From Planctomycetaceae bacterium (lineage in GTDB: Bacteria > Planctomycetota > Planctomycetia > Planctomycetales > Planctomycetaceae): a DNA stretch of 36,777 nucleotides. Positions 1-9,095 of the stretch are shown piece by piece; the first letter of the stretch is position 1, and the number at the start of each line of letters is the position of its first letter. Made by a program: the position numbers and the translations under genes. A model generated the notes under the pieces. That model saw only the letters and a list, made by a program, of their open reading frames with translations, had not been told where the DNA came from and searched no databases. The stretch lies in assembly GCA_021732995.1 (NCBI GenBank), contig JAKFWA010000109.1, positions 1 to 36,777 of the forward strand, in the 5' to 3' direction.

Positions 1-147
1 GGTCATGCCGGTCTGTATCTGCCGGACAAGCGACCGTGGCATCGCCGGGCGAAAGGGAATGTACCCAACTGCCACTATCAATGAGGTCAGAAGCAGAGCG
101 AGCAGCAACCACGGGTGAGTCGCAGGTCGCTGCTTTTCCATCGTCAT
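1..147 (-). CDS. Partial single-pass membrane protein (N-terminus only)
   Basis: Reading leftward from an ATG at 147 (a second ATG is at 141), the frame stays open to the window edge, giving 49 residues. After a short basic start (MEKQRPATHPW) comes a hydrophobic stretch of leucines, alanines and valines that forms one signal anchor or uncleaved signal, then the visible part ends in VRQIQTGMT. That ending resembles the first helix of SmpA/BamE-like domains (I-x-x-G-M-T), but too little is visible to name the family. It starts 13 bp after the stop of the zinc-ribbon gene on the same strand, so the two are probably co-transcribed. Function unknown. Confidence 0.55.
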   Translation of the reverse strand, partial: MTMEKQRPATHPWLLLALLLTSLIVAVGYIPFRPAMPRSLVRQIQTGMT

Positions 148-160
148 GAGTGAGCCCCGG

Positions 161-469
161 CTAGAGCGCGAACATGAACATCGACAGGATCACAGCCGCG
201 ATTCCCGCCATGGCCAGCATCACGAACCACAGGGGGCGGCCGTCCCAGACTGTGTGATTCCGCGTAAACCATTCGCCGCACAGCGGACATTGCTCAGCAT
301 CGGCATAGACGTCGCAACCGCACATCGGGCATTCACGCAGGTCGGTTTCGTCGACCGAATCCTCGGCCCATGTGTCGTCGCGCGAGTCATCCAGATCGTT
401 GTCAAACTCAGAACGTTCGGACCAGCGGTCCGTATCGTCGTCAGCGTCATCTCTCCAGGCGTCGCGCAT
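161..469 (-). CDS. Small zinc-ribbon protein with C-terminal membrane anchor
   Basis: A 102-residue protein in three parts. Residues 1-45 are very acidic and rich in Asp, Glu, Arg and Ser. A C-x2-C ... C-x2-C zinc ribbon (CPMCGCDVYADAEQCPLCG) follows, and a single hydrophobic helix lies at the extreme C-terminus, so it should be tail-anchored with the ribbon in the cytoplasm. The ATG at 469 is preferred over the GTG at 472 because GGGAGG lies 5 bases before it. It is first in a probable two-gene minus-strand operon with the partial gene at 1-147, and it is divergent from the decarboxylase. The zinc ribbon suggests protein or nucleic-acid contact. No specific role can be assigned. Confidence 0.75.
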   Translation of the reverse strand: MRDAWRDDADDDTDRWSERSEFDNDLDDSRDDTWAEDSVDETDLRECPMCGCDVYADAEQCPLCGEWFTRNHTVWDGRPLWFVMLAMAGIAAVILSMFMFAL

Positions 470-666
470 CACAGCCTCCCGCTCAAACAGGCGTACTGAG
501 CGTCAGGTTACACCGAGTTGGCGCGTTGTCGAGTGCCCAGATACCAGAACTTGGATGAGTTGCGATTCTGCGGTTCGCCGACCTGAGACGTTGGCCTCCA
601 GTCATTTGCGGTCATCAGCGTATAGTAGACCGGGCGGAACATCCCGGAGATGAAAGGCTTACGACC

Positions 667-2343
667 ATGGCGGCGAAGAAAGCAGCAGCGAAGCGTAATT
701 CCAAAGCTCCCGCAGCAGGTCCCACCATCGGCAGCTACCTGATTCAGCGGCTGCAGGACTACGGGGTCAAGGATGTCTTCGGCATCCCGGGTGACTTCGT
801 GCTGCAGTTCTACGGGATGCTGAGCGAGAGCCCGATTCGGGTCATCGGAACGACCAACGAAGCCTGCGCAGGTTATGCGGCGGACGGCTACGCCCGCGTC
901 AATGGTATGGGAGCAGTCTGCGTCACCTATTGCGTTGGCGGCCTCAGCGTCTGCAATCCCATCGCCGGTGCCTTTGCGGAAAAGTCGCCGGTGATTGTCA
1001 TCAGCGGTGCTCCCGGCATGGCTGAGCGGCGGCATGATCCGCTACTGCATCACAAGGTACGAGACTTCAATACTCAGCGCGACGTCTTCGAAAAGATCAC
1101 CGTGCGCGCCGCCTTGCTGGACGACCCCGCCACCGCGTTTCGCGAGATCGATCGCTGCTTCGAAGCCGCCGCGAGGTACAAGCGGCCGGTGTATCTGGAA
1201 CTGCCGCGCGACCGCGTGCAGGCTCGTTCGCCGTTCGAGCACAACCCCGTCGTCGATCCGCCGGTCAGTGATAAGCAGGCTCTGAAGGAGTCGCTCGACG
1301 AAGCCGCCGAGCAGATTCAAAAGGCGAAGCAGCCGGTCATCATCGCGGGCATCGAAATGCACCGCTTCGGCCTGCAACGCGAAGTCGTGAAGTTCGCGGA
1401 GAAGCATCAGATCCCGTTGTGCGCGACGTTACTGGGCAAGTCAGTCGTCAGCGAGACGCATCCGCTGTACCTCGGCGTTTACGAAGGCGCGATGGGGCGA
1501 GAATCCGTGCGCAAGTACGTCGAAAGCAGCGACTGCGTGATGCTGCTGGGGACCTTCATGACGGACATCAACCTCGGCATCTACACCGCCAATCTGGATC
1601 CGTCCCGCTGCATCTATGTGACCAGCGAGCAACTGCGAATCAAGCACCACTTCTTCCACGACGTGCTGCTGACTGACTTCATTAAGGGGTTGCTCAAGCA
1701 ACCGATGAAACTGCAGGCGGATGCTCCAGTCATCGAACGGCCAGAGATGCCGTTTGTGGAGGTGAAGCCCAAAGATCCGGTCACGATCCGCTACTTGTTC
1801 CAGCAGATCAACGACGTGCTGGATCAGAACTTCACGGTCGTCGCGGACGTTGGCGATTCACTGTTCGCGTCAGGCGACCTCTGCATTCATCGTCACACCG
1901 AATTCATCAGTCCTGCATACTATACATCAATGGGCTTTGCGATTCCGGCGGCGCTGGGAGCTCAGGTTGCCAATCACAAGCGACGCCCGATTGTGCTGGT
2001 GGGTGATGGCGCGTTTCAGATGACCGGCATGGAGCTGTCGACGATTCTACGCCACGGCTTCAACCCGATCGTCATCGTGCTTAATAATCACGGCTACACG
2101 ACCGAACGTTTCATTCAGGAAGGTCCGTTCAACGACATTCCCTGCTGGAACTACCACTGCCTGCCCGCCGTGCTAGGCGGAGGTCTAGGGCTTGAGGTCC
2201 GCACGAACGAGGAGCTCGACCGCGCCCTGACGACCGCGATCGCGAACGAAAACACCTTCAGTCTGCTGAACGTCCACCTGCGTCCCGACGACGTCAGCCC
2301 AGCTCTGCAACGTCTCGCCTCCCGCCTGGCCCAGAAGGTGTGA
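667..2343 (+). CDS. Thiamine diphosphate-dependent 2-keto acid decarboxylase (pyruvate/indolepyruvate decarboxylase family)
   Basis: A 558-residue cytoplasmic enzyme with the full three-domain TPP fold. The N-terminal PYR domain has the conserved cofactor-activating Glu65 ([15 protein letters not shown]) and a His-His pair at 128-129, the hallmark of pyruvate and indolepyruvate decarboxylases as opposed to acetolactate synthases. The C-terminal PP domain has the Mg/TPP motif GDG at 446-448 followed by Asn473-Asn474. The family non-oxidatively decarboxylates 2-keto acids to aldehydes; the substrate (pyruvate, indolepyruvate, phenylpyruvate or a branched-chain keto acid) cannot be decided here. 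Length is normal (550-570). The first 18 residues are an extra Ala/Lys-rich tail ([13 protein letters not shown]) not needed for the fold. An AAAGG lies 9 bases before the ATG. It stands alone, divergent from the zinc-ribbon gene. Confidence 0.9.
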   Translation: MAAKKAAAKRNSKAPAAGPTIGSYLIQRLQDYGVKDVFGIPGDFVLQFYGMLSESPIRVIGTTNEACAGYAADGYARVNGMGAVCVTYCVGGLSVCNPIAGAFAEKSPVIVISGAPGMAERRHDPLLHHKVRDFNTQRDVFEKITVRAALLDDPATAFREIDRCFEAAARYKRPVYLELPRDRVQARSPFEHNPVVDPPVSDKQALKESLDEAAEQIQKAKQPVIIAGIEMHRFGLQREVVKFAEKHQIPLCATLLGKSVVSETHPLYLGVYEGAMGRESVRKYVESSDCVMLLGTFMTDINLGIYTANLDPSRCIYVTSEQLRIKHHFFHDVLLTDFIKGLLKQPMKLQADAPVIERPEMPFVEVKPKDPVTIRYLFQQINDVLDQNFTVVADVGDSLFASGDLCIHRHTEFISPAYYTSMGFAIPAALGAQVANHKRRPIVLVGDGAFQMTGMELSTILRHGFNPIVIVLNNHGYTTERFIQEGPFNDIPCWNYHCLPAVLGGGLGLEVRTNEELDRALTTAIANENTFSLLNVHLRPDDVSPALQRLASRLAQKV

Positions 2344-2350
2344 TACGGAT

Positions 2351-2399
2351 GCCACAGATTCGCCGCGCGTATGGGTGCAGTCGCGGCGGATCATGTGGC
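2351..2399. terminator. Imperfect hairpin between convergent genes
   Basis: The arms 2351-2367 (GCCACAGATTCGCCGCG) and 2382-2399 (CGCGGCGGATCATGTGGC) pair over about 16 positions with small bulges, eight bases after the stop of the decarboxylase. It sits between two convergent genes and could end transcription from the left. There is no clear T-run. The rest of 2344-2575 holds no convincing gene. Confidence 0.4.
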
Positions 2400-2575
2400 T
2401 TGACGGAACCGCAGGGTGCGTCAGGGAAGGCGAGAACTCCGGCAGCGAGCGTTCGGTGGCTGACGAGTAAGCCAGTCGAATGGTTCATCCGAGTTGAAAC
2501 GACATGTCGCCGGACTTGCGAGACGTCGAGACAGCAACAGGCCCGTGCGTGACGATGCAGTAGTCGTCGCGTGAA

Positions 2576-3382
2576 TTACTCGCCCTGCTGATGGCCGATA
2601 TGGCGGATGTCGCCGTTAGCTCGCAGGCGTTGCAGCTTCTGTTCGAGTTCTTCGATCTCGGTGGCTCGCAGCTCGGCTTCAGACGGGTCCTCGACGGGAC
2701 CGATCTGGATATGGCGCAACCGGTCCGGTGCGGTGCGGAACATCTGGCCGTTGCGTTCCATGCCGATGGTCGTCGAACGCAAGCTCGGTTCCTCGGCGAG
2801 TTTCGCCACGCGTTCATCACGCCGTGGATTTCCGGGAGTGAACGGCTCTTGTGGCTGTGACTCTTGCTGAGCACGCGGGGTGCCCGCGAGTTTGACGTTG
2901 GTCATGTCCGAAAACAGATGGCTGCCATCGGGACGCTGCAGTTTGAGCCGCAACGCGCAATTCGTTTCGTGATAGTCCGCAGTCGGGCACGGCACGAACA
3001 GGTTGTAGGCCGGACCAAATTGAGTTTTAGACAACCTATTGCGCATTTCGAAGCCGGTAAGATTCACCTGGTGCACCGGCTTCGTCTGGTCTTCCGATGA
3101 ACCAGTGTCGTCGAAGACATACACTTTAACGTCGCCGTCCACCGTGAGGGGAATGTCGCCCTGGCCAAAGAAGAAGACTTGTCCCGCGAAGCCTCGACAC
3201 TGTGCGCCGTTCGGTCCCGGACCTTCCGCCGGTTCCCACAGACACAGGCATCTGACTGCCGGGTTCTGCGGTGTCGCGGCCTGGAAATTCGTGCGTTGAG
3301 CGGTCAACGACGAACAGCCTGCGGACGTCAGCAGCATGCAGGCAGCCAGCAGTACGAACGATATGCGACAGCGACTCGCCAT
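2576..3382 (-). CDS. Probable lipoprotein downstream of the secretin
   Basis: A 268-residue exported protein. The N-terminus (ASRCRISFVLLAACMLLTSAGC) is a lipoprotein-type signal with the acceptor Cys at residue 23; the -3 position is Ser rather than the usual Leu, so the lipobox is imperfect. Residues 40-170 contain several Cys (RCLCLW, GAQCRG, PCPT, NCAL) and look like a beta-rich domain. The last 60 residues are charged and probably helical (TEIEELEQKLQRLRANG). It begins 61 bp after the end of the giant secretin on the same strand, so the two are probably one operon. That position, and the lipid anchor, fit a secretin-associated or pilotin-like lipoprotein, but this is inference. I do not recognise the family from known pilotins. 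Confidence 0.75.
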   Translation of the reverse strand: MASRCRISFVLLAACMLLTSAGCSSLTAQRTNFQAATPQNPAVRCLCLWEPAEGPGPNGAQCRGFAGQVFFFGQGDIPLTVDGDVKVYVFDDTGSSEDQTKPVHQVNLTGFEMRNRLSKTQFGPAYNLFVPCPTADYHETNCALRLKLQRPDGSHLFSDMTNVKLAGTPRAQQESQPQEPFTPGNPRRDERVAKLAEEPSLRSTTIGMERNGQMFRTAPDRLRHIQIGPVEDPSEAELRATEIEELEQKLQRLRANGDIRHIGHQQGE

Positions 3383-3443
3383 GTGATTGATCCCGCAATT
3401 TCAACAGTCGATTGATCCAGACCAGACACCGCGACCCCGCCAG

Positions 3444-6400
3444 TTACTCTTCCCGTTTGCGGGGTTGAGCAGCAGCTCGTTGATTGGTGCGTGGAGGTTC
3501 CTGATGAGACACCTGACGAACTCCCGTATCACGCGTGCGACGTGTCATCGGAGCACCTTCGCCTGCCGGAGCGGGCGGATTGGGAATAACCGGTCGCGGC
3601 GGAGTCGGTGTGACTGGCGTCACCGGTGCAACGGGCTCGGACAAACTGTCGAAGTGGTTGGGTGCGACAACCGGGTCCATGAGTTCGGCAGGCACGCCGA
3701 AGATCGGCCCGTGAACCTCTTCCGCTTCGCATTCCGTCCAGTGCAGGCGACAAGCCTCGATCTGCTTGATCATCTCGTTGTCCGCACTGTTCTTGATCAC
3801 GTGCGGCGTCAGGAAGATCAGCAGCTCTTTACGCTGCTGGACGGACTTGTCGTAGCGGAACGCGGTACCGACGACGGGCAGATCGCCCAGCCACGGCACC
3901 TTGCGTTCCAGCGTGTCGTTGGTCTTCGTGATCAAACCGCCGAGCACGATGGTTTCCGAATCGCTGACCGTGATGGTGGCGCGAGCCGTTGTGCCGTCGA
4001 TGATCGGCGAGCGGATTTCCGCTTGCCCGGCACTCGCGCCGACGATGGCCACGGAGCCGTTGATGATCGTCTTGATGGCCTGCAACTGCATCTGAATCTT
4101 GCCGTCAGGACCGACCTTCGGAATGACTTCCAGGGTGATACCGACCTGCTGTTGAGAAATCTGCGGCGAGAAGAATCCGGTCGTGCCGTTGGACTGAGTG
4201 CCAGTCACAATCGGAATCTGCTGGCCGACGTTGATATAGCCAATTTGGTTGTGCAGCGTGCGGATCTGCGGGCGGCTGAGGATTTCCAGCTTGCGGTTGT
4301 AAGCCAGGGCTCGCAGCAGCACGCTGACCGAGTCCGAGCCAGCCGACAGCACCAGACCGCCGAAGCCCAGACCGTCGGCATTGGTACGACCAACGCCGAG
4401 GTTACCGAGGCCCTGAGCACCCACACCAGCCGGATGCGCGTCCGGTCGTGTCGGTACTTGGCCGATCGAGTTTCCGATCGTCGCCGAGTTGAATCCGAAG
4501 CCGGGCGACAGTACGCCGTTGGCCACCGCGCTGCGGTTGAACAGGATGGGATCCTGGAAGCCCAGTTCGACGCCGAATTCATCGGTGTTGTCGAGCGTCA
4601 CTTCGACCAGCAGAGCTTGAATGATGACCTGCGGCAGGTTCTCGTCGAGCGACTCGATCATCTTCACGATCTCTTCGTAGTAGCGCGGACTCGCACTGAT
4701 CAGGATCGAGTTCGTGCTCTGTTCTGACTGCACGATGATCTGCTTCTCAATCAGTTCAAACGCGCTGATCAGTCCACCGCCCTGCTGACCGCCGGTCTGT
4801 TGTTGCAACAACTGAACTTGTGAAGTCATGAACTGCTGAATGGCTTGCGCGACAATCGGCGATTCGGTGTTCTTGAGACGGAACACTTTCATCTTGCGCT
4901 CACGGACTTCGCCTTCGTCCAGTCGCAGCATCAACGCTTCGACGACTTCCAGAGCCTCGGCCGTACCAATCGCGACCACGCTGTTGGTGCGGACGTCGCC
5001 CGAGAACCGCAGCGGCACGACGCTCGACGCATCCTGAGCGGCGGCCAACTGGATTCCCAGCGGTTGCTGGTTGTTCTGGTTGTTCAGACCACCGCCGCCA
5101 CCGCCCTGCTGCTGCTGTCCGTTGAACAGTTGATTCAGCAGCGTGACGACGGAACTGGCGTCGGCGTTTCGCAGCGAGAAGTGTTTGATTTCGGCTGCGT
5201 TTGAGGTCGGTCGATCCAGCCGTTCAATCAACGACTGAATGAGTTCCATGCTTTCACGCGGCGCTGTGACAATCAGCGTGTTCGAGCGGTTGTCTCCACT
5301 GACACGGATGTCTGCGAGAATGCCCGAACGATACTTGCGCTGTTCGGTGCCGTTTGTGCCGAGGTATTCGAGAATCGAGGACCGCACTTCCTTCAGTTGT
5401 GCCGAAGAGTTGCCGCCGCCGATCCCCAGCACCTGCTGACCGAGCTGGCCTTGTCCGAGCTGAGCCGGGTTCAAGACGCTCTGGAAGATCAGGTTCAACG
5501 TCTGAGCCATATCATCCGCAACGGAGTGGTTCAGGTTGAAGAACTGCACCTGACTCACTGCACCGGATTCGCTGCGGTCCAGTTTCGTGACGAGCTTCGA
5601 GATCTCACGCAAGTCGCTGGGTTGAGCGAACACGATGACCTGATTCGTGCGCACATCAGCGACGATCCGAATCTTCGTGCCCAGTCCGCCGCGTTCGGTG
5701 ATGTTGCCGGTCTTCGTGTAGAAGTCTGTCAACATCAACTCGACTTGCGACGCGATGGCATGTTCCAGCGAGAACACCGCGAACGCTGCCTGTGGAGGCA
5801 CCGGCTTATCGAGTTCCGTAATCAAGTCCGTTACCGAACCCAGGTCGCGGTCCGAGGCGACGACGAGTACAGCGTTGGGACGTACCACGCCAATGATGCT
5901 GATCGTCCCTTCCTGATCGCTGCGAGAACCGCGAGCTTCCTTAAGCTTGTCATAAACGGAAGTCAGCAGTTCCGCGAGTGCGACACCATCGACGTGCTTC
6001 AGGGTTTGCACGTGCACATTCGGAGCAGTGGTGGCGCTGAGTTTTTCAATCTCCTCAATGACTGCTAACACGGCATCCACATCCGCCTGATTGCCTTTCA
6101 GGATGATGATTCCGTTCTCCATGACCTCGACGGTGACTTCGCCGCGGACTCCGGCAACGGTACTCGGTAGTGGGTTGCCGTCGGCGTCTTTGCGATTGGT
6201 TTCCGTCTTCGCCTCGTTCGGCTGGCCATCATTCTGCGCGATCATCTTGGCGACAGCCGTATTGACGTTCTTGACAACCGTGGCGGGATTCTTGGTCGTG
6301 GTGACGATCTTGGTCACCTCGCCGTCGTTCAGCGGCGGTGCGTCGAATCGTTGCACCAGTCGCACGATGCGCTCGACCTCTTCACCGGAGGCTTCCACAA

Positions 6401-7331
6401 ACAGTTCATTGTTCCCGGTGTCAACGCCCAGCGTAAACCACACTTCACGCGGCGCGTTCGGATTACCGGACAGCTTGTAGATGCGCAAGCCAGGCAGGCC
6501 ATCAATGGCATTCTCCAGCACTTTGGCCTGGCTGTTGAATGAGGCGAGCAGCGACTTGGCAATAGCTTCCGAAGTCACGCGCTTGGGCTTGTAGCTCTTC
6601 ACTGGAGTTGTTTCGGCGGCGTTCTTCACGGCCGGAGCATCGTCGCCTTGGAAGTTGGCGGTACGGATTCCGCTATCTCGCGCCGGACCTTGTACCGGGC
6701 GTTGGCCACCGGCCTGCTGCACGCGATTTCCCGTTCCCGTCCGTGCGACTCCGGCGACCGGAGCACCTTGCGGAGTCTTCTGAGCGGGCTCAGTGGCTTC
6801 GGGAGCGATCTGATGACGGCGATAATCGGGGCGAGTGTTCGGCAAGTACATCACCACCAGGAAGTTGCCCTGCTCGACAACGCGGAAGTCCTGACTTTCC
6901 AACTCGCGGTTGAGAATGCGCAGGGCTTCTTCGCGAGTGTATTTCTTAGTGAATTCGGTGCGAGTGAAGCGGCCTTTGGGAACGCGGTCCATCACCAGCG
7001 TTGATCCGCAGTCATCGGCGACCTTCTTGAGAACAACGTCCCAGTTCTGAGCCGAGAAGTTCAGCTTGATCTCGGGCTCTTGCTTCTCCGGAAGCGCGCC
7101 AAGTGGCTTCGCGCCGGTCTGCACGCGTGCGGAAGACTGGGGCTTCTTCGCGGCATCATTGCTGGCGGCTTTGTCCGCTTTATCTTTGTCGCGTTTCAGG
7201 AAGCCCGGCAGGCTTTGAGCACGTGCCACATCAGGGCCAAATAACGCATCGGACGGCAGTACCCAGGACGAGCCCAGTCCAAGCAACACCGCTGAAGCCA
7301 AGGGCCAACGTGGTTTGAATGACATTGTCAT
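3444..7331 (-). CDS. Giant GspD/PilQ-type secretin with multiple N1-like repeats
   Basis: A 1295-residue outer-membrane secretin, about twice the usual 600-750. A signal sequence (residues 1-39) is followed by an N0/STN-like domain (about 85-165), a linker, and seven repeats of the KH-like Secretin_N (N1) fold at roughly 245-330, 340-431, 438-510, 514-587, 593-707, 713-806 and 813-897. Several contain Gln/Gly-rich insertions (QQQQGGGGGG at about 739-748). The secretin core spans about 900-1180, with the conserved SRPQIRT, VGITLEVIPKVGPDG and VPWLGDLPVVGTAFR regions. A Pro-rich basic tail ends the protein. The ATG at 7331 has GGAGG ten bases upstream. Secretins form ring channels for type II secretion, type IV pili or related machines; no inner-membrane or ATPase partner is in the window. 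The first gene of a probable two-gene operon. Confidence 0.92.
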   Translation of the reverse strand: MTMSFKPRWPLASAVLLGLGSSWVLPSDALFGPDVARAQSLPGFLKRDKDKADKAASNDAAKKPQSSARVQTGAKPLGALPEKQEPEIKLNFSAQNWDVVLKKVADDCGSTLVMDRVPKGRFTRTEFTKKYTREEALRILNRELESQDFRVVEQGNFLVVMYLPNTRPDYRRHQIAPEATEPAQKTPQGAPVAGVARTGTGNRVQQAGGQRPVQGPARDSGIRTANFQGDDAPAVKNAAETTPVKSYKPKRVTSEAIAKSLLASFNSQAKVLENAIDGLPGLRIYKLSGNPNAPREVWFTLGVDTGNNELFVEASGEEVERIVRLVQRFDAPPLNDGEVTKIVTTTKNPATVVKNVNTAVAKMIAQNDGQPNEAKTETNRKDADGNPLPSTVAGVRGEVTVEVMENGIIILKGNQADVDAVLAVIEEIEKLSATTAPNVHVQTLKHVDGVALAELLTSVYDKLKEARGSRSDQEGTISIIGVVRPNAVLVVASDRDLGSVTDLITELDKPVPPQAAFAVFSLEHAIASQVELMLTDFYTKTGNITERGGLGTKIRIVADVRTNQVIVFAQPSDLREISKLVTKLDRSESGAVSQVQFFNLNHSVADDMAQTLNLIFQSVLNPAQLGQGQLGQQVLGIGGGNSSAQLKEVRSSILEYLGTNGTEQRKYRSGILADIRVSGDNRSNTLIVTAPRESMELIQSLIERLDRPTSNAAEIKHFSLRNADASSVVTLLNQLFNGQQQQGGGGGGLNNQNNQQPLGIQLAAAQDASSVVPLRFSGDVRTNSVVAIGTAEALEVVEALMLRLDEGEVRERKMKVFRLKNTESPIVAQAIQQFMTSQVQLLQQQTGGQQGGGLISAFELIEKQIIVQSEQSTNSILISASPRYYEEIVKMIESLDENLPQVIIQALLVEVTLDNTDEFGVELGFQDPILFNRSAVANGVLSPGFGFNSATIGNSIGQVPTRPDAHPAGVGAQGLGNLGVGRTNADGLGFGGLVLSAGSDSVSVLLRALAYNRKLEILSRPQIRTLHNQIGYINVGQQIPIVTGTQSNGTTGFFSPQISQQQVGITLEVIPKVGPDGKIQMQLQAIKTIINGSVAIVGASAGQAEIRSPIIDGTTARATITVSDSETIVLGGLITKTNDTLERKVPWLGDLPVVGTAFRYDKSVQQRKELLIFLTPHVIKNSADNEMIKQIEACRLHWTECEAEEVHGPIFGVPAELMDPVVAPNHFDSLSEPVAPVTPVTPTPPRPVIPNPPAPAGEGAPMTRRTRDTGVRQVSHQEPPRTNQRAAAQPRKREE

Positions 7332-7690
7332 GCCGTTAGGACCTCCATGTCCCGGTGCGAAGATGAAGCACGCCGATTCGGTCTACGTGGTTCAGACGCC
7401 TGAAATCCCTCCAGTCGCCCGATTGACCGGTTGCCAGCCCACGCACGAATGCCTCATCCCTGAGAACATCCGCTCTCTGCAACTGACCGCCGCGCAGAGT
7501 GTTTCCCGACCGGAAAACGCTCTGTGATCGTTACTATCGGCAAACCTCACTTAACCCCTAAAGTCAAACAGTCACGTCATGCGGATCTGTCAGTTTGGGC
7601 GAGATTGCCTCCAGAATCTTGCTCGCGAGAGTTCCCGACCTAGGGTTGCCGGACCGAGCCTTCTCACTCGTAACCCAGCCGAGGTCCCGC
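7332..7690. other. Intergenic region between divergent secretin and small membrane protein genes
   Basis: 359 bases with no convincing gene. It must hold the promoters of the minus-strand secretin operon and of the plus-strand gene at 7691. I could not pick a -35/-10 pair with good spacing on either strand. The short open frames here lack a good ribosome site and have no protein-like features. Confidence 0.6.
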
Positions 7691-8014
7691 ATGAACTCCG
7701 TTCCGAATCAAGCGCGTAAGTCCTTTGCACAACTCTTCATACTGTCGCTCGCGACGGTCGTGCTGAGCCTCTACATGGGACGTGATTTGCCCGCCGGACT
7801 GGACCTCTTCACACTGCAGGTGGGGCTGCTTGGGACTCTTACATTCATCAGCTTGACCTCGATGACGCAGGTGGCGACCTGTCGCAAAGTCGCCAGCACC
7901 GAGCCAGTTCCGACGAGCAGTGCCGTTGAACGCCGCCTCGACCGTTACGTGCCACCGAGCCACATTGGCCGCACCCGAAAAACTCCGCTGAAACGATCGG
8001 CCTGGACCCGCTGA
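7691..8014 (+). CDS. Small two-helix membrane protein, hypothetical
   Basis: A 107-residue protein not recognised as a family. The ATG at 7691 is chosen over the in-frame start at 7595 because the extra 32 residues are arginine/proline-rich and unlike a membrane protein start, and because a weak AGG lies just upstream. After a polar start (MNSVPNQARKS) come two hydrophobic segments (FAQLFILSLATVVLSLYMG and TLQVGLLGTLTFISLTSM), then a basic, probably cytoplasmic tail rich in Arg, Lys and Thr. A clean hairpin follows 37 bases after the stop, which supports a real transcription unit. Function unknown. Confidence 0.55.
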   Translation: MNSVPNQARKSFAQLFILSLATVVLSLYMGRDLPAGLDLFTLQVGLLGTLTFISLTSMTQVATCRKVASTEPVPTSSAVERRLDRYVPPSHIGRTRKTPLKRSAWTR

Positions 8015-8051
8015 GACGGTCGACCTCCAGTCTCCAGCCGCTGCAATCAAC

Positions 8052-8082
8052 ACGCCTCGCCGGGAATTTCCGCGCGAGGCGT
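8052..8082 (+). terminator. Intrinsic terminator-like hairpin
   Basis: A perfect 9-bp stem, ACGCCTCGC (8052-8060) with GCGAGGCGT (8074-8082), has a 13-base loop and is followed by TCGCATTT. It lies 37 bases after the stop of the small membrane protein gene. It shares its core with the hairpin at 9096-9128. Confidence 0.6.
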
Positions 8083-8190
8083 TCGCATTTCAGGATGAAT
8101 GCACTGGGACGGTGGCTCAGCCGATGATATACCGTTAGGACATTCCGACGATTGTTCGGTTGGGTTGCTGAGTTCGAGGGGAGGCGAGTC

Positions 8191-9066
8191 ATGTCACGCC
8201 ATTGGATGCTGATTGGTTTCCTGGGTTTGGGCCTGAGCTGCTTGAGTCAGTCTGCGTTCGCACAGCAGAATCGAGGCACGACCGGAAACTCCAATGCCAA
8301 CCCGTATGGTGCTCTCCAGCAGGCCGCGAACAGTTTCGGCAATGCGAATAGCGGATTTGGAAACACTGGCTCCGGAAACACGGGGTTTGGACAAAGCGGG
8401 TTCGGCAACACTGGCACGTCGAACAGCGGGATGTCGGGCAACAACTCGGGCTTCGGCAATACGACGCGCCTGAGCAATTCCAACTCGCAGAACAGCCGTC
8501 TGAGCAACCTCAACGCGAACGGCCAGATGCAGAGCAACACCGGTACGAACACCACCGGCATGACGAACAACAATGCCATGGGGACGAATCAGGGCGCGTT
8601 CGGAAACAATCAGCAGAGCATGTTCGGCAACCAGCAGAACCAGTTTGGTAACGCTCTGCAGAACCAGATTGGCCGTAACGCCACCCGCAACGCTCTGGGC
8701 GGCGGACGCAGTGCGTTTGGGCAGTTTGGTAATTTCAATCAGTTCAACTTCGGAAACCAACAACAGCAGCAGGGCACGATTCAGCCCTCGCTGTCGCTGG
8801 GCTTCAAGCCGCCGATGCGAGCTCCTGAACAAGTCACCGAAAGCGTTGGCACAAGGATGCAGAACGTGGCTACGCGACCTGTGAGCCGTGGCCTGTCCCG
8901 ACCCGAGTTGAAGGGTGTCGCCGCCTCGACGACTGTCGAGGGAGTTTTGACGCTCAGCGGCAAAGTGCCCACACCAGAAGCCCGGCGTCTCGCCGAGAAC
9001 ATGGCGCGATTCGAGCCCGGCGTGCGTAAGATCGTGAACGAGCTGGAAGTCGAAGCCGTGCAATAG
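8191..9066 (+). CDS. Exported Asn/Gly/Gln-rich protein with C-terminal BON domain
   Basis: A 291-residue protein. The ATG at 8191 is chosen because a strong GGGGAGG ends six bases before it and because a clean signal peptide starts there (MSRHWMLIGFLGLGLSCLSQ, cleavage near SAFAQ at 21-25). Residues 30-195 are low-complexity, made of short degenerate repeats such as GFGNTG, GQSGFGNTG, SNSN and GNQQ, almost free of charge. Residues about 237-291 match the BON fold: TTVEGVLTLSGKVPTPEARR, then AENMARFEPGVRKIVNELEV. BON domains bind lipids or peptidoglycan-associated structures, so the protein is probably periplasmic or outer-membrane associated. The Asn-rich part may be a flexible or aggregating linker. 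A strong terminator follows. Confidence 0.8.
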   Translation: MSRHWMLIGFLGLGLSCLSQSAFAQQNRGTTGNSNANPYGALQQAANSFGNANSGFGNTGSGNTGFGQSGFGNTGTSNSGMSGNNSGFGNTTRLSNSNSQNSRLSNLNANGQMQSNTGTNTTGMTNNNAMGTNQGAFGNNQQSMFGNQQNQFGNALQNQIGRNATRNALGGGRSAFGQFGNFNQFNFGNQQQQQGTIQPSLSLGFKPPMRAPEQVTESVGTRMQNVATRPVSRGLSRPELKGVAASTTVEGVLTLSGKVPTPEARRLAENMARFEPGVRKIVNELEVEAVQ

Positions 9067-9095
9067 GCGTCAGTTCGCAGAGATGAATTCACCAG

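Noticed and set aside
621-626. TATAGT as a -10 box for the decarboxylase
   Set aside because: No -35 element at acceptable spacing; TTGGCC lies 24 bp upstream, which is too far.
3387-4727. Long open frame (446 codons) on the plus strand
   Set aside because: It lies wholly antisense to the secretin, is rich in Arg, Asp and His as expected from reversed GC-rich codons, and shows no domain or ribosome site.
5397-6068. Second long plus-strand frame over the secretin
   Set aside because: Antisense shadow of the N1 repeats; no family features.
7333-8142. Repeated CCGTTAGGAC at about 7333 and 8132
   Set aside because: A ten-base match in unrelated contexts (once in the secretin leader, once in a downstream gap); it may be chance.
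8194-9063. 289-codon minus-strand frame over the BON protein
   Set aside because: Mirror of the low-complexity repeats; the plus strand has a signal peptide, a strong ribosome site and a terminator.
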